Under the pieces are notes generated by a model, which was not told the origin of the DNA, ran no database searches, and saw only the letters and a list, made by a program, of their open reading frames with translations. The translations under genes were made by a program, and so were the position numbers. Positions 1 through 5,361 of a stretch of 6,725 bases of DNA are shown here, one piece after another. The stretch is from Sphingobacteriales bacterium (lineage in GTDB: Bacteria; Bacteroidota; Bacteroidia; Chitinophagales; Chitinophagaceae). How positions within the stretch are numbered: the first letter of the stretch is position 1; every line of letters begins with the position of its first letter. The DNA lies in assembly GCA_004294195.1 (NCBI GenBank), contig REAQ01000204.1, positions 1 through 6,725 on the forward strand. The letters are read 5' to 3'.

Positions 1-784
1 GGGCATGCAGGTGCAGGATGCCTGCGCCCGCCGCGGCTGCCCCCAGCGCACTGGAGGCGATCTGGTTGCGAAAAAGGACTTTCACGGTGACCAGGTAAAG
101 ACTTAGCATCAACAACAGCGCGATGGGCAGACAAACAATCATCCAATCAAAAAACGAGATCTCTTGTCCAAATCGCTTGTTCATGTACGACACATAAGCC
201 ACATTGGGCGGTGTGCCAATGATGGTGGCCACGCCGCCAAAATTGGACGAATACGCGATGGCCAGCATCAGGCAAAGCGAAAAATTCCGCATGTCCTTTT
301 CACTACGACCTTCACCAATCACCTTGATCACGGATACCGCAATCGGGAACATCATCATGGTAGTGGCCGTATTGCTCAGCCACATGGAGATTAGCCCCGT
401 GGCCATGACAAATCCCAACACGATGCGGTTTCCGCTGGTTCCGGTGACTTTTACGATCGATAATGCGATGCGTTTATGCAAGTTCCATTTTTCAATCGCC
501 AGCCCGATCATGAAGCCACCCATAAACAGGAAGATCACCTCGTTACCATACGGTGCCGCTGCGGCATTGGTGGTCGCAATATTGAGCAAAGGAAATAGAA
601 CGATGGGCACCAGTGCCACTGCAGGCATGGGAAACGCTTCAGTGATCCACCAGGTGATCATCAGGGCGGCCACCGCAATCACACGGGCAGCCTTTTCTTC
701 TAGTCCAAACGGATTGAAGAAAAACAGCACGAAGAAAAAAACAAGCCCCGCTGCAATGGAAATCGTATTTCTGGATATGCTCAA
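1..784 (-). CDS. DASS/SLC13-family sodium:anion symporter, N-terminal part (runs off left edge)
   Basis: This is an inner-membrane transporter of the divalent anion:Na+ symporter family, which takes up di- and tricarboxylates or sulfate. The substrate cannot be told from this half. The visible 261 codons contain hydrophobic segments at about 9-24, 34-66, 82-97, 120-150, 170-195 and 215-236. The family signature SNTATT lies at 137-142 (substrate/Na+ site), followed by SSNFGG at 179-184 and IGTPPN at 189-194. Family members are about 450-500 residues, so a little over half is present. I place the start at a TTG (784-782) whose last two bases are the first two of the preceding glycosylase's TGA stop (4-nt overlap). 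No ATG, GTG or TTG lies between this TTG and the upstream in-frame stop, and the next ATG would remove the first membrane segment. The overlap suggests translational coupling to the glycosylase. The last ~20 codons are Ala/Gly-rich and less family-like. Confidence 0.9.
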   Translation of the reverse strand, partial: MSISRNTISIAAGLVFFFVLFFFNPFGLEEKAARVIAVAALMITWWITEAFPMPAVALVPIVLFPLLNIATTNAAAAPYGNEVIFLFMGGFMIGLAIEKWNLHKRIALSIVKVTGTSGNRIVLGFVMATGLISMWLSNTATTMMMFPIAVSVIKVIGEGRSEKDMRNFSLCLMLAIAYSSNFGGVATIIGTPPNVAYVSYMNKRFGQEISFFDWMIVCLPIALLLMLSLYLVTVKVLFRNQIASSALGAAAAGAGILHLHA

Positions 785-1410
785 GCGATGAATTTTTTCG
801 TGAATGACTTTGCGGATATGGCAGGATGATCAGCAACAACAAAACGATAGGGCAAGGCTGCGTCCGCACCTGCATAGTCCACCCCAATCCTTGGCGTAGC
901 GATGATATTCATCGGCACAAATCCATCATCCGCAATAAACAATTGGTCCGATAACAAACTAAACCCTGTATCCTCAACCCTAATCCCTAATGCTTTCGTC
1001 ACCTTACCCGGACCACTACCCAAATTGTGTTTCAGGGTGCTGGCACCAATCCTGTGCATCATAATGTCCTTTCCTTCTATCGGTTCAATGGCCCTGATGA
1101 GGATGGCATGTGGAATATCTTTACTGTTGGTGACCACGTTAAATAAATGATGTATGCCATAACATAGATACACGTAAGCTACGCCACCATTTGCATACAT
1201 AATCTCTGTTCTTGCAGTTCTGCGTCCACCAAAAGCATGCGATGCCTTGTCCGTGATTCCATTATACGCCTCTGTTTCAATGATCCTACCTGAGCACCTG
1301 CCTCCGTCACGATTTGTAATCAACAACTTACCGATCAGTTGCCTGGCCAGCATCACCACATCATCACCCTCATAAAAGGATGCGTCCAGTTTCGTGTAAT
1401 TGCGGTTCAA
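781..1410 (-). CDS. mpg: DNA-3-methyladenine glycosylase (AAG/MPG family)
   Basis: This monofunctional base-excision-repair enzyme cleaves the N-glycosidic bond of alkylated or deaminated purines (3-methyladenine, hypoxanthine) in the cytoplasm. It has 209 residues, the usual bacterial length. ETEAY at 45-49 contains the counterpart of human AAG catalytic Glu125 (E47) and of Tyr127 (Y49). H58 matches His136, and Y84 in the YLCYG motif matches the intercalating Tyr162. N91 lies in the NVVT motif, and R106 in ILIRAIEP matches Arg182. GSGPGKVTKALGI (131-143) and PRIG (173-176) are further family blocks. The start is a TTG (1410-1408): no in-frame ATG occurs until residue 20, already inside the conserved domain, and no ATG/GTG/TTG is found upstream in frame. 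It heads a unit with the downstream anion symporter (4-nt overlap) and is divergent from the EI24-like gene. No function linking it to the transporter is evident. Confidence 0.95.
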   Translation of the reverse strand: MNRNYTKLDASFYEGDDVVMLARQLIGKLLITNRDGGRCSGRIIETEAYNGITDKASHAFGGRRTARTEIMYANGGVAYVYLCYGIHHLFNVVTNSKDIPHAILIRAIEPIEGKDIMMHRIGASTLKHNLGSGPGKVTKALGIRVEDTGFSLLSDQLFIADDGFVPMNIIATPRIGVDYAGADAALPYRFVVADHPAISAKSFTKKFIA

Positions 1411-1416
1411 AATCGT

Positions 1417-1424
1417 TAAGTTTG
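1417..1424 (+). promoter_or_regulatory. Bacteroidota-type -7 promoter box for the EI24-like/methylase pair
   Basis: TAAGTTTG is an exact match to the Bacteroidota -7 consensus TAnnTTTG. It lies in the 41-nt spacer between divergent start codons, 27 nt before the TTG start at 1452, which would give a short leader of about 20 nt. The -33 partner is not clear: a TTG at 1400-1402 is closer than usual (14 nt), and TTTC at 1390-1393 is far (23 nt) and imperfect. Confidence 0.4.
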
Positions 1425-1451
1425 GAATTGGGAAGTAAAATACGATAATGA

Positions 1452-2231
1452 TTGCTTAAAGAGATCGTCATAGCCATTCAATCCTACGGAAAAGCGCATC
1501 AGTTTATCCGCAAAAATCGTCTCTGGAAATGGATTATCATTCCCGGGATCATTTACGCGTTGCTATTCATGGTGAGCATGTACTTCTTCGGCAAAACAGC
1601 CACCAATGTGATAGAGTACTTTACAAAAGCGATTGGACTGAGCGATTGGATCCAGACCTTCCAGAATTCCTGGCTCGGCTTTTTGTTCACCCTGGGCGGG
1701 ATCATCCTCTGGATCATCCTTATGTTCTTCTACTTTTCCTTGTTCAAATATTTATGGCTGATCCTCGGCTCCCCCATCTTCGCCTACCTCAGTGAAAAGA
1801 CCGAGGCGACACTTGAAGGCCGGGAATATCCGTTCACGATGCAGCAACTGGTGAAAGATGCCATCCGTGGAGTGAAGCTGGCAGCCCGTAATACCATCTG
1901 GCAAACGGTCTATACCATTTCCATCATGATCGTCTCCTTCATTCCGGTGGTGGGATGGGCAACGCCAATCCTGGCGATGTTTGTAGAGTGTTATTATTAC
2001 GGCTTCTCGATGCTCGACTACAGCTTTGAACGCAGAAAAATCTCTCCGCAGCAAAGCATTTCCATCATCGGTCAGCACAAAGGTCTTGCCATCGGCAATG
2101 GAATGATCTTTTATCTCATGCATATCGTCCCCATCATCGGTTGGGTACTGGCACCCGCCTATGCCGTGATCGCTGCCACCATCAGTATCATGGATCAAAA
2201 AAGCCAGATCGCCGTGGTCAATGAACAATAA
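1452..2231 (+). CDS. EI24-domain / CysZ-like integral membrane protein
   Basis: This is a multi-spanning inner-membrane protein of the EI24 (etoposide-induced 2.4)/CysZ superfamily. In Proteobacteria CysZ carries sulfate, but the role of the Bacteroidota homologues is not established. It has 259 residues, the family length. An N-terminal amphipathic stretch (1-24) is followed by hydrophobic segments at about 26-46, 76-98, 100-113, 150-168, 170-188 and 215-243. Family-like blocks are SPIFAYLSEKTEATLEG (107-123), IPVVGWATP (164-172), YYYGFSMLDY (181-190) and IPVVGW's echo VPIIGWVLAP (226-235). The start is a TTG at 1452, directly after an in-frame TGA (1449-1451). An ATG at 1448 is out of frame and stops after three codons. 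The protein would therefore begin MLKEIV, which suits the family. It overlaps the next gene by 11 nt, so the two are probably co-translated. A sulfate role is only a possibility. Confidence 0.85.
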   Translation: MLKEIVIAIQSYGKAHQFIRKNRLWKWIIIPGIIYALLFMVSMYFFGKTATNVIEYFTKAIGLSDWIQTFQNSWLGFLFTLGGIILWIILMFFYFSLFKYLWLILGSPIFAYLSEKTEATLEGREYPFTMQQLVKDAIRGVKLAARNTIWQTVYTISIMIVSFIPVVGWATPILAMFVECYYYGFSMLDYSFERRKISPQQSISIIGQHKGLAIGNGMIFYLMHIVPIIGWVLAPAYAVIAATISIMDQKSQIAVVNEQ

Positions 2232-2913
2232 ACTATTTCTCATCCCCTGCCCCATTACTGAAGAAGGACTGCATACCCTTAGTCCAGAAATTACCGACGC
2301 CGTAAAACAGTGCGAGGTTTTTTTTGTAGAAAACGAAAGATCCGCACGCCGTTTCCTGAAAAAGATCTGGAAAGAGATGGTGATCGATGACTATTCCTGG
2401 TTCGTGATCCAGGACGAAGGCGCAGCCGCGCAATTCCGCGCGCAGGCTCTTTCTGGAAAAAACATCGGCATCATCAGCGATGCGGGCTGCCCCGGCGTTG
2501 CCGATCCCGGGCAAGATCTCATCGCCGTTGCCCAGGAAATGCAGCTCAACATCCACCCACTTGTGGGCCCCAGCTCCATTCTCCTTGCCTTGATGGCCAG
2601 TGGTCTCAATGGCCAGCAGTTCCAGTTCCACGGCTATTTGCCGATACAAGAACAAGAGCGGCAAAAAGCGCTGAAAAAACTGGAGGCCGATGCAGTGAAA
2701 TCCGGTACTACGCAGATTTTTATTGAAACGCCATATCGGAACAATGCGCTTATTCAAACGATGACCCGCATTTTAGATCCGGGGACGCGGGTATGTGTTG
2801 CTGTTGATCTTACGGCGGAGACAGAATTTATTCGGACGCGAAGGATTGGTGAGTGGAGAAAGGAAGAAGTGAACATCCATAAAAGAACTGCGATCTTTCT
2901 TTTGGGTAAATAG
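2221..2913 (+). CDS. RsmI-related SAM-dependent methyltransferase (tetrapyrrole methylase fold)
   Basis: This 230-residue protein belongs to the tetrapyrrole (corrin/porphyrin) methylase superfamily and is closest in pattern to RsmI, the 16S rRNA 2'-O-methyltransferase acting on C1402. The central RsmI block is clear: IGIISDAGCPGVADPG (82-97), then LVGPSSILLALMASGL (114-129) and FQFHGYLP (134-141). ETPYRN at 169-174 corresponds to the family's E-S/T-P-H/Y-R. The N-terminal blocks are altered: LFLIPCPITEEG (5-16) replaces the usual TPIGN-L-D loop, and FFVENERSARRFLK (34-47) replaces the C-EDTR-TRRLL pattern. The roughly 50-residue C-terminal extension of true RsmI is missing. It is therefore more likely a Bacteroidota paralogue than RsmI itself, and its substrate is unknown. 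The ATG at 2221 lies inside the end of the EI24-like gene, implying coupled translation. Confidence 0.85.
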   Translation: MNNKLFLIPCPITEEGLHTLSPEITDAVKQCEVFFVENERSARRFLKKIWKEMVIDDYSWFVIQDEGAAAQFRAQALSGKNIGIISDAGCPGVADPGQDLIAVAQEMQLNIHPLVGPSSILLALMASGLNGQQFQFHGYLPIQEQERQKALKKLEADAVKSGTTQIFIETPYRNNALIQTMTRILDPGTRVCVAVDLTAETEFIRTRRIGEWRKEEVNIHKRTAIFLLGK

Positions 2914-2924
2914 CTTTGGTAAGC

Positions 2925-2952
2925 CAGACATACTGTAATACAATCATTCAGG
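2925..2952 (+). repeat. Left arm of 28-bp imperfect inverted repeat
   Basis: Read on the minus strand, this arm contains the blocks CCTGAATG, TGTATTAC and GTATGTCTG. They are separated by 2 and 1 nt, in the same order and spacing as the plus strand of 3497-3524. 25 of 28 positions are identical. It begins 11 nt after the methylase stop codon. A second short inverted match, GATACCA (minus strand 2970-2964, plus strand 3471-3477), lies further inside at a different spacing. Confidence 0.8.
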
Positions 2953-3004
2953 TAATCAGAAGTTGGTATCCAGGCAGGCTGACGTCTCCGAGTATTTTCA
3001 GTGT

Positions 3005-3370
3005 TCACGAAGATCTATCCCTTTTTTTCAGATCACGGTTGTGTCTGGCGGTTTGTATACTTCTTGTAATGATCTTTTGAATAGAAACTAAATCATCGAT
3101 CAATTCCTGATGTGATGACACTTTGCCCTCAATGATATCCAACCAATACATGGACTCTTTTGCCTCTTTTAACGCAATCTTCATTTTATGGATGAAATCA
3201 TCTGCACTTTCTGCTTCGCTGGCTTCGGCTGTTAATGCGCCAACGGCAGTTCCACAACGGATAAGCTGCCTTGCAATCGTCTGTAATTTGACCTGCTCTA
3301 ATTCATGGCAGACCACAAGGATGTTTCTTGAAAACCGAACAGCAAGATCCCGCAACTTAAGTTTTTCCAT
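3005..3370 (-). CDS. Four-helix-bundle protein, S23/23S rRNA intervening-sequence (IVP) family
   Basis: This small, wholly helical cytoplasmic protein (121 residues) belongs to the family first seen encoded within 23S rRNA intervening sequences and common as free-standing genes in Bacteroidota. Its molecular role is unknown. The opening LRDLAVRFSRNI (6-17), RQLIRCGTAVGA (34-45) and the strongest block, EAESADDFIHKMKIALKEAKESMYWLDII (53-80), fit the family. The usual N-Y/N-I after VGA is replaced by Leu-Thr (46-47), a diverged point. The C-terminus is basic (KKRDR, 115-119). The ATG at 3370 gives the expected N-terminus; only a weak GGAA lies about 11 nt upstream. It lies alone between inverted repeats and is not part of either neighbouring operon. 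The fold is shared with Avd of diversity-generating retroelements, but no reverse transcriptase or template repeat is present here. Confidence 0.85.
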   Translation of the reverse strand: MEKLKLRDLAVRFSRNILVVCHELEQVKLQTIARQLIRCGTAVGALTAEASEAESADDFIHKMKIALKEAKESMYWLDIIEGKVSSHQELIDDLVSIQKIITRSIQTARHNRDLKKRDRSS

Positions 3371-3496
3371 GCAACAATATTCCAGCTTTCGCAGGTCTTG
3401 TGCGTCGGTATTTTCATCAAAAATTCAAAGAAAAAACCCGGAATAAACTGAGGGGAGTCATGATTGCCGCGATACCAGATTTGCCACTCCAGCCCG

Positions 3497-3524
3497 CCTG
3501 AATGTCTGTATTACTGTATGTCTG
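3497..3524 (+). repeat. Right arm of 28-bp imperfect inverted repeat
   Basis: This arm is the partner of 2925-2952. It carries CCTGAATG, TGTATTAC and GTATGTCTG in order, with three mismatches to the reverse complement of the left arm. It ends 8 nt before the TAG stop (minus strand) of the M28 peptidase gene. Confidence 0.8.
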
Positions 3525-3528
3525 TATT
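3502..3528 (+). repeat. Short direct repeat ATGTCTGTATT, two copies
   Basis: The 11-mer occurs at 3502-3512 and 3518-3528 (period 16 nt), overlapping the right inverted-repeat arm and extending 4 nt beyond it. The left arm has diverged versions of both copies (one begins ATGATTG), so the duplication is better preserved on the right. Confidence 0.6.
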
Positions 3529-3532
3529 CCAA

Positions 3533-4903
3533 CTAAAGCCCATATTCACTCACCAACCACATCAACTGACTCATCACCACCGCTCCCAAATGCAACTCCC
3601 TGCGGCTCACCGCTTCAAACACATCCGTTGCCGCATGATGAATATCAAAATAGCGCTGTGAATCCGGACTGAGTCCCGCGAGCACCGTGCCAAGAGGACG
3701 CAACGGACCAATATCCGCGCCGCCGCCACCATCGGCCAGCTTCACATCATATGGTTCAAACAAACGAGACCATTCAAAAGCTTTGGCTTTCTGATCCGCC
3801 ATGCCGGAAATCCCCAGACTACGCGGCGTAAATCCACCGGCATCTGATTCCAGGGCAAACAAATATTTCTTACCATCTTTCTTCGCTAATTCCGCATATT
3901 TGGTTCCGCCGCGAAGTCCATTCTCTTCGTTCTGGAACATCACCGCACGGATCGTGCGCTTAGGTCTGATGCCCAGCGCTTTGAAAACACGAATCACTTC
4001 CATACTCTGCACACATCCGGCACCATCATCATGCGCGCCTTCAGCAAGATCCCAGCTGTCGATGTGCCCACCAACGGTCAGGATCTCATCGGGAAATTCT
4101 GATCCCCTGATTTCGCCAACCACATTATGCGAAAGCACTTCGCCTTTCATCCCACAGTTGGTTTTGATATACACCTGCGACGGAGACATGCGAAGCATCA
4201 ACGCCTTGCTCAGCTTATCCGCATCATTCGTAGATATAGCTACTGCAGGAATTTTGGGAAAGCTATCGTTATAATTCATCGCGCCCGTATGCGGAAAATC
4301 ATCTGGATTGGACGCGAGTGAACGGACAATCACACCTATCGCACCATATTTAGCTGCGCGCGAAGGACCTTGTCCGCGATACCTTCCTGCATCGCCATAA
4401 GCCATGAACGTACGGACGAAGGTTGGATTCATCGGGTAGTTGTAAAACACAATTTTCCCCTTCACCTTATCCTTCATCTGCTCCAACTCATCAAAATTCC
4501 TTACTTCTAAAACCTCGGCCCTAATCCCTGTAGATGGGGTACCCTCGGAATTTCCCAGGGCGGCAATGTTCAAAGGCATCCGCTTGCCATTGGCCATGAT
4601 CAATTCGGCCTTTTCTTTCTCTCCACGCTCCCACTTAGGAACCATACACTCCTGCAGATATACCGTATCTGCACCCATCTCACGCATCATACGCGCCGTT
4701 TCCGTCACAGCTTTTGCACCTCCGGCTGAACCAGAGAGGCGGGGTCCTACTTTCTTACACAGAAAGCGCAGGTTCTCATATGCCGCGCCACGAGTAAGGA
4801 TATCGTCAGAGATCTTCTTCATCATCAGCGAGTCAGACTGAGCCGTCAGCCCCAAAGAAAAAAGCAGTCCACCAAGGACTGCAAATGATTTTTTCATCGT
4901 CAT
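3533..4903 (-). CDS. Secreted M28-family zinc metallopeptidase with PA domain (carboxypeptidase Q-like)
   Basis: This exported di-zinc exopeptidase (456 residues) resembles carboxypeptidase Q/plasma glutamate carboxypeptidase and probably hydrolyses short peptides in the periplasm or outside the cell. A Sec signal covers 1-22 (MTMKKS, hydrophobic core, TAQ cleavage site). There is no lipobox Cys. A protease-associated (PA) insert spans about 120-230. The metal and catalytic residues are all visible: H280 and catalytic D282 in GGHIDSWD, bridging D292 in HDDGAG, general base E326 and ligand E327 in QNEENG, D354 in ESDAGG, and H423 in HHAATD. An AGG seven nt before the first ATG supports the start at 4903; a second ATG two codons later would also work. 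The gene follows the 125-residue membrane protein by only 4 nt, so they form one transcription unit. It converges on the methylase gene across the repeat-bounded block. Confidence 0.93.
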   Translation of the reverse strand: MTMKKSFAVLGGLLFSLGLTAQSDSLMMKKISDDILTRGAAYENLRFLCKKVGPRLSGSAGGAKAVTETARMMREMGADTVYLQECMVPKWERGEKEKAELIMANGKRMPLNIAALGNSEGTPSTGIRAEVLEVRNFDELEQMKDKVKGKIVFYNYPMNPTFVRTFMAYGDAGRYRGQGPSRAAKYGAIGVIVRSLASNPDDFPHTGAMNYNDSFPKIPAVAISTNDADKLSKALMLRMSPSQVYIKTNCGMKGEVLSHNVVGEIRGSEFPDEILTVGGHIDSWDLAEGAHDDGAGCVQSMEVIRVFKALGIRPKRTIRAVMFQNEENGLRGGTKYAELAKKDGKKYLFALESDAGGFTPRSLGISGMADQKAKAFEWSRLFEPYDVKLADGGGGADIGPLRPLGTVLAGLSPDSQRYFDIHHAATDVFEAVSRRELHLGAVVMSQLMWLVSEYGL

Positions 4904-4907
4904 AAAA

Positions 4908-5285
4908 CTACCTGGATATTTCAGTGATGGAAATAATGCTATCTACAACATATCTGCTGTAACCGCGCCATGGCAACGCGCCTTGATATTCTTTATAATG
5001 AAGATTGAACAGCTTTCCCTGGTTGGCCAGCAGCTTCTGCGCAAGTTCCTCGCTGGCTACAGAAAAATCAAAGTCGTAGGATTGTACCGTATTGGCTGAC
5101 CGTGACCGCAGGCCAGACTGGATGATTTTCCCTTCCCAGGTCTTGAACACATAGCCTTTCTTAACCACGTAGTTCAGCTCCCCATCCCGGGCACCTTCGC
5201 CCAACACGAAATAGAATTTCCAGTAGATGAAGCCCGCACCAACAATCAGCAGCAACAGGAAAACCCAGGTAACAATCCGTCCCAT
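4908..5285 (-). CDS. Conserved Bacteroidota one-TM protein of unknown function
   Basis: This 125-residue protein has one N-terminal membrane helix (about 4-22, after MGR) and a soluble, probably periplasmic, remainder. The block GEGARDGELNYVVKKGYV (29-46) followed by FKTWEGKIIQSGL (47-59) is, from memory, a hallmark of a short Bacteroidota family sometimes labelled 6-phosphogluconate dehydrogenase. That label does not fit: the protein is far too short and shows no Rossmann dinucleotide-binding glycine motif. The second half (FDFSVASEELAQKLLANQG, then HYKEYQGALPWRGYSRYVV) looks like a small alpha/beta domain. The ATG at 5285 immediately precedes the hydrophobic segment, so the start is well supported. 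It is first in a two-gene unit with the M28 peptidase (4-nt gap). This could mean a shared envelope role, but nothing in the sequence shows one. Confidence 0.8.
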   Translation of the reverse strand: MGRIVTWVFLLLLIVGAGFIYWKFYFVLGEGARDGELNYVVKKGYVFKTWEGKIIQSGLRSRSANTVQSYDFDFSVASEELAQKLLANQGKLFNLHYKEYQGALPWRGYSRYVVDSIISITEISR

Positions 5286-5361
5286 ATGTTAAAATTAGGC
5301 CTGAAAAATAAGGAATGTTATCAATAACACAATGGTTAACTTCGTACCGAATAACTCGCTC

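Larger units (their letters stand above)
2925..3524. mobile_element. Putative inverted-repeat-bounded cassette carrying a four-helix-bundle gene
   Basis: The 600-nt block between the outer edges of the two repeat arms holds a single gene, the S23-family protein on the minus strand. It fits between two convergent stop codons, leaving 11 nt on the left (2914-2924) and 8 nt on the right (3525-3532). Inverted complementary ends around an S23-family gene recall the intervening sequences found inside 23S rRNA genes, whose ends pair into a stem. Here there is no rRNA context. No transposase is encoded and I see no target-site duplication, so movement would be passive or depend on another enzyme. The cassette interpretation is inference; the repeats and their position are seen directly. 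Confidence 0.4.

Noticed and set aside
204..791. Long open frame of 195 codons on the plus strand
   Set aside because: It lies opposite the symporter gene, whose minus-strand reading has the SNTATT and IGTPPN family motifs. The plus-strand translation is an antisense shadow with no recognisable pattern.
3005..3370. Diversity-generating retroelement suggested by the Avd-like four-helix fold
   Set aside because: There is no reverse transcriptase, template repeat or variable repeat in the window, and the sequence fits the S23 family better.
3418..3425. Possible -7 box AATTTTTG for the four-helix-bundle gene (minus strand)
   Set aside because: It has one mismatch in the key first base and no clear -33 partner in an AT-rich stretch where such matches are easy to find.
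2925..3524. True 23S rRNA intervening sequence
   Set aside because: The flanks are protein-coding genes, and no rRNA sequence is present on either side.
2925..3524. Classic insertion sequence
   Set aside because: No transposase is encoded, and the flanks (left GGTAAGC, right TATTCCA) show no target-site duplication.
5286..5361. Divergent promoters between the 125-residue gene and bshA
   Set aside because: Near matches to TAnnTTTG exist (TATTTTTC on the minus strand at 5310-5303, TAACTTCG on the plus strand at 5337-5344), but each has a mismatch and no well-spaced -33 element, so none is annotated.
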